Assembly: GCA_035492775.1 (NCBI GenBank)
Contig: DATJIW010000094.1
Location: forward strand, 19,662 to 83,661
Origin: DATJFQ01 sp035492775
GTDB taxonomy: Bacteria; Acidobacteriota; Vicinamibacteria; Vicinamibacterales; 2-12-FULL-66-21
Length of the DNA stretch: 64,000 bases
Direction of reading: 5' to 3'
Every line of letters begins with the position of its first letter. The stretch's first letter is position 1. Below the pieces are notes generated by a model, which saw only the letters and a list, made by a program, of their open reading frames with translations, was not told where the DNA came from and searched no databases. Made by a program: the position numbers and the translations under genes. Below, one piece after another: positions 1 to 7,798 of the stretch.

Positions 1-957
1 GCCGGCCGCCGGATTGCCGTCATCGGCGACGTCATCGCCGATGAATTCATCTACGGGCAGATCGCACGCGTGTCGCGCGAGGCGCCGGTCCTCATCCTCG
101 ATTACGATTCGACGGAGGTCGTCGCCGGCGGGGCCGGGAACGCCGCGAGCAACGTCGCCGCGCTCGGTGGCGTCGCGAGCGCCCTCGGCGTGCTCGGCCG
201 GGACGAGTCGGGGCGCCGATTGCTGGCGGCGATGCGCCGCCGCGGCATCGATGTGCGCCGGATGGTGGCGCCTTCGGGCTATCGCACACCGACGAAGACG
301 CGCATCCTGGCAGGCGGGATTCATTCGGCGAAGCAGCAGGTCGTGCGCATCGATCGCGCGGCATCCGCTTCGCCGGACGATCGAACGCTGGAGGTGTTCG
401 AAGACCGGGTGCTGACCGCAGCGGCGGCCTCTGACGCACTGCTCGTCTCCGATTACGGCGGCGGACTCGTCACTCCAGCGCTCGTGGCCGCCGCACGCGA
501 CCGGATGCGCGTGCCAATCGTGCTGGTGGATTCGCGCTACGGCCTCCTGCGCTACAAAGGTCTGACCGCCTGCACGCCGAACGAATCCGAAGTCGAGCAG
601 GCCCTTGGAGTCCGGATCGGCGATGATCCGCGCGCGCTCGAACGCGCCGGACGGGCCGTGTTGACGAGGACGCGCTCGCGCGCGGTGCTCGTCACCCGTG
701 GCAGTCGCGGCATGGCGCTGTTCCAGCCGGGCGTCCGGACGATCCACATTCCAATCGTCGGCTCGGATCAGATCGCCGACGTCACCGGCGCCGGCGACAC
801 CGTCATCGCGACCATGACACTCGCACTGGCAGCCGGCGCGACATTCGAGGAAGCGGCGCACCTTTCAAATCACGCCGGCGGCATCGTGGTGATGAAGCGC
901 GGGACCGCGACCGTGACGGCGGCGGAGCTTCGCGCATCGCTGGCGGAGGCGCGGTAG
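1..957 (+). CDS. rfaE1: D-glycero-beta-D-manno-heptose-7-phosphate kinase, 5' truncated
   Basis: PfkB-family sugar kinase that phosphorylates D-glycero-D-manno-heptose 7-phosphate at C1 during ADP-heptose synthesis for lipopolysaccharide core. The frame is open from base 1, so the true start lies outside the window; 318 residues are visible. The glycine-rich AGGAGNA substrate segment is near visible residue 42, and the second PfkB signature DVTGAGDT is near residue 260 with the catalytic Asp. It stops 2 nt before rfaE2. The two halves of the bifunctional HldE of enterobacteria are therefore separate genes here, in the same order. The heptose assignment rests on this neighbour and on the downstream heptosyltransferase; a generic PfkB kinase would look similar without that context. 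Confidence 0.9.
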   Translation, partial: AGRRIAVIGDVIADEFIYGQIARVSREAPVLILDYDSTEVVAGGAGNAASNVAALGGVASALGVLGRDESGRRLLAAMRRRGIDVRRMVAPSGYRTPTKTRILAGGIHSAKQQVVRIDRAASASPDDRTLEVFEDRVLTAAAASDALLVSDYGGGLVTPALVAAARDRMRVPIVLVDSRYGLLRYKGLTACTPNESEVEQALGVRIGDDPRALERAGRAVLTRTRSRAVLVTRGSRGMALFQPGVRTIHIPIVGSDQIADVTGAGDTVIATMTLALAAGATFEEAAHLSNHAGGIVVMKRGTATVTAAELRASLAEAR

Positions 958-959
958 CG

Positions 960-1427
960 GTGGGCCGCGTGCTGTCGCGGGCGGCTCTCGCAGGCGCGGT
1001 TGCGGCCGACCGCGCGGCGGGGCGGACCGTCGCGTTCGCGAACGGCTGCTTCGACCTGCTGCACGTCGGCCACGTCCGCTATCTGCAGGCGGCCGCCCGG
1101 GAAGCCGACCGCCTGGTGGTGGCCATCAACGACGATGCGTCGGTCGAGGACTTGAAAGGAAAAGGACGGCCGGTTCTGCGCGCACCCGATCGCGCCGAGC
1201 TCGTCGCCGCACTTCGTGGCGTGGACTACGTCACGATCTTTTCCGAGCCTGACGTGACGGCCCTTTTGCTCGCCTTGCGGCCCGACGTGCACTGCAAGGG
1301 CACCGATTACACGGTCGAAACCGTGCCGGAGCGGGAGACGGTCGCGTCATATGGCGGCCGCATTGCGATCGTCGGCGATCCAAAGGACCACTCGACGCGC
1401 GATCTGCTGTCTCGCATCCGCCGATGA
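960..1427 (+). CDS. rfaE2: D-glycero-beta-D-manno-heptose 1-phosphate adenylyltransferase
   Basis: Cytidylyltransferase-fold nucleotidyltransferase of 155 residues that transfers AMP from ATP to heptose 1-phosphate, giving ADP-heptose. The signature NGCFDLLHVGHVRYLQ has the HxGH nucleotide-binding motif at residues 35-38. The start is GTG, 2 nt after the rfaE1 stop, so translation is probably coupled. The length matches stand-alone RfaE2 proteins. The next gene overlaps its stop (ATGA), making a three-gene heptose operon with the kinase and heptosyltransferase. Confidence 0.92.
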   Translation: MGRVLSRAALAGAVAADRAAGRTVAFANGCFDLLHVGHVRYLQAAAREADRLVVAINDDASVEDLKGKGRPVLRAPDRAELVAALRGVDYVTIFSEPDVTALLLALRPDVHCKGTDYTVETVPERETVASYGGRIAIVGDPKDHSTRDLLSRIRR

Positions 1428-2425
1428 ACATCCTCGTCGTCCGCCTCGGAGCGCTTGGCGACGTCGTTCACGCCGTGCCGGCCGTCGCTGCGCTCCGCCG
1501 CGCGTTTCCTGACGCCACGATCGACTGGATTGTCGAGTCCGCGCATCGCGCCATTCCGGATCTCGTTACGATGCTCGACAACGTCATCGTGCTCGAGGGT
1601 CGGAGTCTGGCGGCATGGCGGGCGGCCGTCAGCGACGTGCGTCGGACGCGCTACGACGTCGCGATCGATTTCCAGGGTCTGCTCAAGTCCGCCGTCCTGG
1701 CACGCGCCTCAGGCGCGGCGCGGGTGATCGGATTCTCGATCTGGCATCTGCGTGAGAAGACTGCACGCCCGTTCTACTCGGCCACTGCCGAGGCTGAAGG
1801 CGGCCACGTCGTGCGGAAGAACCTGCGGCTGCTGCGTGCGCTGGGTATCGAGACGCAGGCGATCGAGTTTCCGTTGCGCGGGATCTACTCGCCGAGTTTC
1901 GAGATCCTCCGTCAGATGATTCCCGGACCCTACGCGCTCCTCAACCCCGGCGGCGGCTGGCCGAACAAGCGATGGCCTCCTGAACGTTTCGGCGAGGTGG
2001 CGGCATTCCTGGCCGAAGAGCGCGGGCTGACACCCGTCGTGCTGTGGGGGCCCGGTGAAGATGTGCTCGCGCAGACGGTCATCGACGCTTCGGCCGGCCG
2101 AGCCGTGCTGGCGCCGCCGACACGGGTGGCGGACCTCGTCGTGCTCGCGCGTGAAGCGGCGCTCGTCGTCTCGGGGGACACCGGTCCGCTGCACATTGCG
2201 ACGGCGGTCGGCACTCCGACCGTCAGTATCTTCGGGCCGACGAATCCCGAGCGGAACGGGCCCTGGAGTGTGGACGACGTCGTCGTATCCCGTTTCGAAC
2301 AGTGCGCCTGTCACTACGATCGGCGGTGCCATCGCCGCGAGTGGTGCCTGCTCGATACGGCGGCGGGAGAGGTCTGCGCTGCGATCCAGCGCCGGCTGGC
2401 AGTAGCGGAAGGCCGCGGTGCCTGA
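1424..2425 (+). CDS. waaC: Lipopolysaccharide heptosyltransferase (GT9 family)
   Basis: GT9 glycosyltransferase of 333 residues that transfers heptose from ADP-heptose to the Kdo/lipid A inner core at the cytoplasmic face of the inner membrane. The N-terminus has the family pattern ILVVRLGALGDVVHAVPA, followed by NPGGGWPNKRW near residue 174 and the donor-site SGDTGPLH near residue 250. The ATG overlaps the rfaE2 stop by 4 nt. WaaC (first heptose) and WaaF (second heptose) cannot be told apart safely by eye; the symbol is the more likely of the two. Confidence 0.82.
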   Translation: MNILVVRLGALGDVVHAVPAVAALRRAFPDATIDWIVESAHRAIPDLVTMLDNVIVLEGRSLAAWRAAVSDVRRTRYDVAIDFQGLLKSAVLARASGAARVIGFSIWHLREKTARPFYSATAEAEGGHVVRKNLRLLRALGIETQAIEFPLRGIYSPSFEILRQMIPGPYALLNPGGGWPNKRWPPERFGEVAAFLAEERGLTPVVLWGPGEDVLAQTVIDASAGRAVLAPPTRVADLVVLAREAALVVSGDTGPLHIATAVGTPTVSIFGPTNPERNGPWSVDDVVVSRFEQCACHYDRRCHRREWCLLDTAAGEVCAAIQRRLAVAEGRGA

Positions 2426-2963
2426 GGCCGGCTCTCACCATCCTCGTGTGCCCGTCATCGTGCGGATTGCGCGATGGCGGGTGCCGCTGGGATTTCTGTT
2501 CGGCGTCGCGGCGGTGATGCTGTCGCGTCCGTCGCCACGATCGCTCGCGCTCGGCGCGCTCGTCGGCGTCTGCGGCGAGGCGGTTCGCATCTGGGCGGCA
2601 GGGCACCTCGAGAAGGGCCGCGAGGTCACGCGCAGCGGCCCCTACCGCTGGACGCGTCACCCGCTTTATGCGGGATCGTCGATCATGGGCGTCGGCCTGG
2701 CAATCGCGTCGCGGAGTCTTATCGTTGCCCTTCTCGTCATCGCCTATCTGGCCGTCACCACTGCCGCGGCGATCCGGACAGAGGAAGCGCACCTGATCGA
2801 GAAGTTCGGATCCGAGTATGGAGCGTATCGGGAGGGCACTGCCGCCCCGGTCGTGCGGCACTTCAGCCTGGCGCGCGCGATCAGGAATCGCGAGTACCGG
2901 GCGGCGCTCGGCTTCGCTCTGGTGTTTACTATTCTTGCGCTTCGCTCACGCGGCGTTCTATAA
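2418..2963 (+). CDS. Isoprenylcysteine carboxyl methyltransferase-like membrane protein
   Basis: Integral membrane methyltransferase-like protein of 181 residues in the ICMT/PEMT superfamily. The family motif GPYRWTRHPLYAG, whose RHPxY binds S-adenosylmethionine, is near residue 80. Several hydrophobic stretches follow. The substrate is unknown; bacterial members often act on small lipids or unknown thiols rather than prenylated proteins. The GTG start overlaps the heptosyltransferase stop by 8 nt, so it is co-transcribed with the heptose genes. Its TAA stop lies inside the TATAAT box proposed for the downstream tRNA genes. Confidence 0.75.
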   Translation: MPEAGSHHPRVPVIVRIARWRVPLGFLFGVAAVMLSRPSPRSLALGALVGVCGEAVRIWAAGHLEKGREVTRSGPYRWTRHPLYAGSSIMGVGLAIASRSLIVALLVIAYLAVTTAAAIRTEEAHLIEKFGSEYGAYREGTAAPVVRHFSLARAIRNREYRAALGFALVFTILALRSRGVL

Positions 2964-2964
2964 T
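2959..2964 (+). promoter_or_regulatory. -10 element of the tRNA-Val/tRNA-Asp promoter
   Basis: A perfect TATAAT sits 34 nt before the tRNA-Val gene and overlaps the stop codon of the preceding reading frame. A weak -35 candidate, TTGCGC at 2935-2940, gives an 18-nt spacer. This is the expected layout for a stable-RNA promoter embedded in the end of an operon. Confidence 0.55.
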
Positions 2965-2998
2965 CGTTCCCTTTGGGGCGCGGGGCGGGACCGTGCAG

Positions 2999-3074
2999 GG
3001 GCGGTTAGCTCAGTTGGTAGAGCACCGGCTTTACACGCCGGCTGCCACAGGTTCGAGTCCTGTACCGCCCACCA
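2999..3074 (+). tRNA. tRNA-Val (UAC anticodon)
   Basis: A 76-nt cloverleaf with encoded CCA. The acceptor arms GGGCGGT and ACCGCCC pair perfectly, and the T arm contains GGTTCGAGTCC. The anticodon stem CCGGC/GCCGG encloses loop TTTACAC, giving anticodon TAC (valine, GTA/GTG codons). tRNA-Asp follows 37 nt downstream, so the two are probably processed from one transcript. Confidence 0.97.
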
Positions 3075-3111
3075 AAAAAGAGCGAAGCCGGAAATCTTCT
3101 GTCTTCACACC

Positions 3112-3188
<77 letters not shown>

Positions 3189-3195
3189 CTCGTAA

Positions 3196-3231
3196 GGTTC
3201 GGAGGAATTGGGAGTTCCGGTTCCTCCGACC
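3196..3231 (+). terminator. Hairpin downstream of tRNA-Asp
   Basis: Inverted repeat CGGAGGAA (3200-3207) and TTCCTCCG (3221-3228), extended by GGT/ACC across a one-base bulge, with a 13-nt loop. It starts 8 nt after the tRNA-Asp CCA. No run of T follows, so it may be a processing or pausing hairpin rather than an intrinsic terminator. Confidence 0.5.
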
Positions 3232-3408
3232 GCTCACCTCATCGTCCCGTTTCGCCCCGACGTCCTTCCGTCGTGCAAAAATTCCGTGATACCTCGTCCT
3301 CCCGCATTGACCAGGAGCGCCCGTCTCTGTGTCGGGTTGACGCAGATCCGGGTCTTGACGTTCGCCCGTCGTGGTACTGTCAGACGCATTCGTAAGGAGG
3401 TGCGGCTG

Positions 3409-3456
3409 ATGAAACCGTGCCTGCGCGCGAGCGGCCTGCCCCTGGAATTCTCATGA
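3409..3456 (+). CDS. Putative 15-residue upstream peptide coupled to the GT87-like gene
   Basis: A short ORF encoding MKPCLRASGLPLEFS. It is preceded at 3393-3402 by TAAGGAGGTG, which matches the full 16S rRNA anti-Shine-Dalgarno, with about 7 nt to the ATG. Such a long match is unusual in this window, where most genes lack a clear ribosome binding site. The stop overlaps the ATG at 3453 of the next gene as ATGA, so translation of the short ORF probably delivers ribosomes to the membrane protein gene. No homologue or function is known to me. The alternative is that the site simply feeds a GTG start of the downstream gene at 3417. Confidence 0.5.
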   Translation: MKPCLRASGLPLEFS

Positions 3457-4697
3457 CCACATCCCCAGACGGAAACACCCGCGCGGGCCTGGGCGCTCGT
3501 GCGACAGCGTCACTGTACCGGGTGGATGCCCGCCTGATGGCGCTGCCGAAGCCCGTCCAATATGCTCTGATCGCATTCACGCTCGTGGTGATGATGTGGC
3601 AATCGCTGCCGTGGGTTCCGCGGCCGTTGGTTGATTATTCACGCATCGCGTTCCTGCGGGATGCTCCGCAACCCGCCACCTACGGGCCCGATACGCTGGC
3701 GGACGAGTACGAAGCCCGCGTAGTCCTCCACGATCCGTGGGATATGTATTCGAAACGCGAAACGGGCCAGACGCCCCTCGAGGCGAGCGCGTGGTCGAAA
3801 GCAGCGTCGGCGCCGTACCCTCCAGGCACCTTATTGATCGAAGCGGCCCTCTTCAGGCTTGGTGGCCGGACGCTCGAAGGCTTCTACCTCGCCATCATTG
3901 CCCTTGCCGTGCTGTTCCTCGCACTGTCTCTGCACTATTTTCTGCGAACACGCTGGTACCTCTTCCCCGTCCTGTATCTGAACTTCGCGTACCTCGCGTG
4001 GCGTTTCGTTGGCGTTCAGGACGGTACGTATCTCATCGAACTGGTTGTCGTTGTCCTCGCGCTGCTTGCTGCCGAGCGGCGGCGGGCGGTCGCACACGCT
4101 CTCATGGCTCTCGGGATCGTCCTGAAACTCTCGCCGCTCTTCTACGCGATCGAGATGTTGCACATGCGGCGAGCCACGGTGATCGTATTCATAGCGATCC
4201 TGCTGATCGGCCTCGCGCTTCCCGTCCTCCTGCTGCCCAACTATCTCTATATCTATACTTTCGAAAGTTCCTTGAAGGGCACCCGATCGATGCACGCGGC
4301 CGCACTCGCCGCCGCTGTACCGTTCGCCATCGTGCTGTGGTACGTCGAGACGCGGCTCTCGTGGGATCTCGAGGACCGGATAGGGTGGAGCGTGGTTCCC
4401 TTCGCGCTGTATTTCGCTCTTCGCACCAACTCCGCCCGTCATCTGATCCTGATGCTGCTCGTGCCGGACAAGCGCACCGCGCGAAATCTCGCTGTAGCCG
4501 CCGGTCTGGGCCTCCAGGCAGCGCTGCCATCGGTTATCAGGCTCGGCTCCGTGCTGTCGATCGTGGCAGGGTTGCTCGTCGTCATTCTCGCAGGACACCT
4601 GTGTCGCATCGGCTACGGTACGATTCGGAACGACGTGCTGCACCCGATCCAGACGGCCCGGCTGCTGGCCGGAGCGCCCGTCCCGCGGGGAACTTGA
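3453..4697 (+). CDS. GT87/DUF2029-like polytopic membrane glycosyltransferase
   Basis: Multi-pass membrane protein of 414 residues resembling GT-C glycosyltransferases that use polyprenyl-phosphate sugars (GT87/DUF2029, mannosyltransferase-like). Supporting features are an early cytoplasmic segment, a periplasmic loop ending in the family-like PYPPGTLL near residue 117, the motif KLSPLFY in a later loop, and about ten hydrophobic helices. I chose ATG 3453 because it is coupled (ATGA) to a short ORF with a perfect ribosome site. A GTG at 3417 would add 12 residues. The acceptor is unknown. It stands alone between the tRNAs and the PadR gene. Confidence 0.65.
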   Translation: MTTSPDGNTRAGLGARATASLYRVDARLMALPKPVQYALIAFTLVVMMWQSLPWVPRPLVDYSRIAFLRDAPQPATYGPDTLADEYEARVVLHDPWDMYSKRETGQTPLEASAWSKAASAPYPPGTLLIEAALFRLGGRTLEGFYLAIIALAVLFLALSLHYFLRTRWYLFPVLYLNFAYLAWRFVGVQDGTYLIELVVVVLALLAAERRRAVAHALMALGIVLKLSPLFYAIEMLHMRRATVIVFIAILLIGLALPVLLLPNYLYIYTFESSLKGTRSMHAAALAAAVPFAIVLWYVETRLSWDLEDRIGWSVVPFALYFALRTNSARHLILMLLVPDKRTARNLAVAAGLGLQAALPSVIRLGSVLSIVAGLLVVILAGHLCRIGYGTIRNDVLHPIQTARLLAGAPVPRGT

Positions 4698-4698
4698 T

Positions 4699-4734
4699 GT
4701 AGACAGTCTACGTCCAATGGTGTAGGCTGTCTAC
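4699..4734. promoter_or_regulatory. Tandem palindromic operator, probably for the PadR regulator
   Basis: Two 13-bp palindromes, GTAGACAGTCTAC at 4699-4711 (perfect) and GTAGGCTGTCTAC at 4722-4734 (one mismatch), lie 23 bp apart, close to two helical turns. The second ends 3 nt before the PadR start codon. This placement fits autoregulation by the dimeric winged-helix repressor, which would block both its own expression and that of the following permease. Confidence 0.7.
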
Positions 4735-4737
4735 GAC

Positions 4738-5094
4738 ATGCCGAAACAGACGGAAAAGGAACGCCTCGACCTCCTGCAGGGCACGCTCGACATGCTGATC
4801 CTGCGGACCCTCCAGTGGGGACCGCAGCACGGGCACGGCATCGGGCAGGCAATCCGCACGCAGTCCGACGACCTCCTGAAGATCGAGACCGGATCCCTCT
4901 ACCCGGCGCTGCACCGCCTCGTGAAGCGGGGCTGGCTGAAGCCCGAGTGGGGAGTCAGCGAGGCCAATCAGAAGGCGAAGTACTACCAGCTCACGGCCGC
5001 GGGCAAAGCGCAGCTCGTACGGGAACAGAATCGCTGGGCGCAAATGGTCCACGCAATCGGCCGAATCATGAACCCGGTGGAAAACAAGGAGTGA
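4738..5094 (+). CDS. PadR-family transcriptional regulator
   Basis: A 118-residue winged-helix repressor of the PadR type. It shows the family opening LLQGTLDMLILRTLQWGP, a GHGIGQAI recognition region, TGSLYPALHRLVKRGWL and the wing segment KYYQLTAAGKAQL, then a short C-terminal dimerisation helix. PadR regulators typically bind palindromes near their own gene, and two such palindromes lie directly upstream. The gene is 6 nt before an ADOP permease. This PadR-permease pairing is common in Acidobacteria, and the regulator presumably controls the permease in response to an unknown ligand. Confidence 0.93.
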   Translation: MPKQTEKERLDLLQGTLDMLILRTLQWGPQHGHGIGQAIRTQSDDLLKIETGSLYPALHRLVKRGWLKPEWGVSEANQKAKYYQLTAAGKAQLVREQNRWAQMVHAIGRIMNPVENKE

Positions 5095-5100
5095 AGATCC

Positions 5101-7737
5101 ATGCGCCCAGATGAACGCGAACTGGACGACGAGATCCGCGGGCATCTGGCGCTGTCGGTCCAGGATCGCATCGAGCGCGGACAGGATCCCGCCGCTGCCA
5201 GACGCGATGCCCTGGCGGAACTCGGCTACGTTGGCGATCTGCGCGAATCGATCCGGCGGGTCTGGTACAGCCGTGCGTTCGACGCGGTAACCGCGCTCGG
5301 CCGCGATCTGCGTTTCGCACTCCGGTCGTTGTCGCGTTCACGCGGCTTTTCGCTGACCGTCGTCCTGACGCTCGCCCTCGGCATCGGCGCGAACGCGGCG
5401 ATCTTCAGCGTCGTCCGAGCCGTCCTGCTGCGGCCCCTCGTCAATCGCGACGAGGACCGGCTGATCTACATCCGTCAAAGCGCGCCGGGTATCGGTCAGG
5501 CCGACATGACGTTCTCGGTTCCCGAAGTCCAGGATTTGACATCGCAGGCGTCGACGATCGCGGCGTTCGGCGACTTTTCGACGGTTGACTTCGCGCTCAC
5601 GGGTTTGCACGAAGAGCCGCGTATCGTCCATGCGGGTGTCGTCAGCGGGTCGTTCTTCGATGTCATGGGCCTGCGCCCTGTTCTCGGACGACTGATCACC
5701 GCGCAGGACGACGGCCCGAATGCGGCCGGTGTGGCGGTCCTCACGTACCGCTTCTGGACGACGACGCTCAACAGCGACCCACACGTCGTCGGCAAGGCGA
5801 TACGTCTCGGACAGAGGACGGCGACGATCGTCGGCGTGCTCGAGCCGTCGATACCGTATCCAGCCGACACCGAACTCATCGCGAACATCGTCACCAGCCC
5901 GCATCACATGGGCGCGCTGATGAGGACCAATCGCAGCCACCGGATGACGGAACTCTTCGGGCGGCTGAAGCCGGGCGTAACCCTGGAGCAGGCGCGCGCA
6001 GACCTGACGGCGGCCCACGCCGCGATGCTGAAAGCGCACGCCGAGTCCTACTCGGCCCGCGCGCACGTGCAGTTGTCCGTGACCAGACTTCGCGACCAGA
6101 TCGTGTCGCCCGCGCGCACGGTGCTCCTGGTGCTGCTCGCCGCGGCCGCGGTGGTCTTCCTGATTGCGGTGTCGAACGTCGCGAACCTGATCCTGGCGCG
6201 GTCGGTTCGGCGTGAAGGAGAGCTGGCGATTCGAGCCGCTCTTGGCGCGGGCACCGCCGCACTGAGGCGGACGCTGCTCGCGGAAAGCCTCGTCCTCTGC
6301 TGTCTCGGTGCATTGTTCGGCGTGCTGCTGGCGCAGCCGTTCGTCACGCTGGTGGCAAGGTATGCGGCGCGGTTCTCGGTGCGGGCCGTCGGCATCACGG
6401 TGGATTCCAGCGTGGTGTGGGTCGGCGCTGCGCTTGCCCTCGCCGCGGCGCTGCTTCTGGCCTTCGTTCCCCGTCTGCCTTCGGCGAAGTCGCCCGCCGG
6501 CCTCGGCGTTCCGACGGGCAGCATCAGCATGACGCCCGCCACGCGGCGGCGCCTGCGGGTGTTTGCCACATCGCAAATCGCTTTCTCGTTCGTCCTGCTC
6601 GCGGGTGCGGGCATGCTCGTGACGACGCTCGTCCGGATGCAGGAGACACGCACCGGATACGACCTCCGCCGCGTTGTCGTGTTCGATGTTCCGCTGTCTG
6701 CACCCGCCGCGACCGATCCGAAGACGCTCGAGTTCTTCAAAGAGGCGATGCGCCGGGTCGCTCAACTTCCAGGCGTCCGCGGCGTCTCGATCGCGATGAC
6801 CGCACCCTGGCGCGATGCCGGGGCGATCCCCCTGATGCAGGTCACCGCCGAAGGCTACAGCCCCGAGAACGGCGAGGAGAATCCGCACGCGAAATTCCGG
6901 ATCGTCGCGCCGGGCCTGTTCGATGTCCTCGGTGTTCCGCTGATTGCCGGGCGCGACTTCAGTGATCGGGACGTGGACGGCAGCGAGCCCGTCGTGATCA
7001 TCAGCGAGAGTGTGGCGCGGCGGTTCTTCGGCACCGGAGAAGCCGTGAACCGCCGGATCGTCTGGACCGATCCACTGGCCCGCATGATGGGGCCGGCGCG
7101 TCCGCAGCGAATCGTCGGCGTCGTGGCCGACGTAGACGACGAGAACGTCGTGCCGTCGCAGACGATGGCGGTCTACCGGCCGGTGGCCCAGATGGGGATC
7201 GCCGAGCGGCTGTTCGTGCGCGTCGATGGCGATCCGCACTCGGTCATCGCTCCGGTCACGCGCATCATCAGGGATCTCTCCCCCGAGCAGCCGGTCGAAC
7301 GCGCCGCGACGCTGGAAGAAATCCGCTCCCAACTCCTGGCGCCGGAGCGTGTGAACGCCTTCGTCATCTCGGGTTTTGCCGGCATTGCGCTCCTCATCGC
7401 CGTTGTCGGCGTTGCCGGCGTGCTCGCGTTTTCGGTGAGCGCCCGTACGCGCGAGTTCGGTGTCCGGCTCGCGATCGGGTCGGATCCTCGCGACCTGCTC
7501 CGGCGTGTCCTGTCCGAAGGCGCGCGGATCGCGATCGTGGGCATTCTCGCGGGCGCGGCTGGCGGATACCTGATCGGACGGGTGGCCGCACGTTTCTTCG
7601 TAGACGCTCAGGTACCCGGCGCCTTGCCGGCGGCGGCCGCCGCTGCAGTGCTGGTTGCGGCGGCGCTGACTGTCTCACTCGTGCCGGCAGCCCGTGCGTC
7701 GCACGTCGACGTGCTCCAGGCGCTCAGAACGGAGTAG
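5101..7737 (+). CDS. ADOP-type duplicated permease (MacB/FtsX-like)
   Basis: Inner-membrane permease of 878 residues with two tandem MacB-PCD/FtsX modules, the form called acidobacterial duplicated orphan permease because no ATPase gene accompanies it. The N-terminal ~75 residues (MRPDERELDDEIRGHL and onward) match the permease prefix domain found in this family. The first membrane helix follows (GFSLTVVLTLALGIGANAAI). A periplasmic core and three helices follow near 345-460, then a second periplasmic core near 500-700 and FtsX helices near 755-870. By family analogy it may act in mechanotransmission or export; the substrate is unknown. It is co-transcribed with PadR. Confidence 0.92.
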   Translation: MRPDERELDDEIRGHLALSVQDRIERGQDPAAARRDALAELGYVGDLRESIRRVWYSRAFDAVTALGRDLRFALRSLSRSRGFSLTVVLTLALGIGANAAIFSVVRAVLLRPLVNRDEDRLIYIRQSAPGIGQADMTFSVPEVQDLTSQASTIAAFGDFSTVDFALTGLHEEPRIVHAGVVSGSFFDVMGLRPVLGRLITAQDDGPNAAGVAVLTYRFWTTTLNSDPHVVGKAIRLGQRTATIVGVLEPSIPYPADTELIANIVTSPHHMGALMRTNRSHRMTELFGRLKPGVTLEQARADLTAAHAAMLKAHAESYSARAHVQLSVTRLRDQIVSPARTVLLVLLAAAAVVFLIAVSNVANLILARSVRREGELAIRAALGAGTAALRRTLLAESLVLCCLGALFGVLLAQPFVTLVARYAARFSVRAVGITVDSSVVWVGAALALAAALLLAFVPRLPSAKSPAGLGVPTGSISMTPATRRRLRVFATSQIAFSFVLLAGAGMLVTTLVRMQETRTGYDLRRVVVFDVPLSAPAATDPKTLEFFKEAMRRVAQLPGVRGVSIAMTAPWRDAGAIPLMQVTAEGYSPENGEENPHAKFRIVAPGLFDVLGVPLIAGRDFSDRDVDGSEPVVIISESVARRFFGTGEAVNRRIVWTDPLARMMGPARPQRIVGVVADVDDENVVPSQTMAVYRPVAQMGIAERLFVRVDGDPHSVIAPVTRIIRDLSPEQPVERAATLEEIRSQLLAPERVNAFVISGFAGIALLIAVVGVAGVLAFSVSARTREFGVRLAIGSDPRDLLRRVLSEGARIAIVGILAGAAGGYLIGRVAARFFVDAQVPGALPAAAAAAVLVAAALTVSLVPAARASHVDVLQALRTE

Positions 7738-7786
7738 CAGGTCCTGACGCTGAACACGAACGCGCGCGTCAGCGCGGAGTGACCTG
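7738..7786. terminator. Intergenic hairpin between convergent permease genes
   Basis: Arms CAGGTC (7738-7743) and GACCTG (7781-7786) enclose a second pair, CTGACGC (7744-7750) and GCGTCAG (7766-7772). The two pairs stack on the 5' side, with an 8-nt bulge on the 3' side. It sits directly after the plus-strand stop and before the end of the minus-strand gene, as expected for a bidirectional terminator, but no T tract follows. Confidence 0.45.
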
Positions 7787-7798
7787 TCGCTGCCGCGT

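Noticed and set aside
5338..7332. Long open frame (664 codons) on the strand opposite the ADOP permease
   Set aside because: Its translation is low-complexity, Arg/His/Asp-rich and without domains. It is an antisense shadow created by GC-rich codon bias of a well-supported gene.
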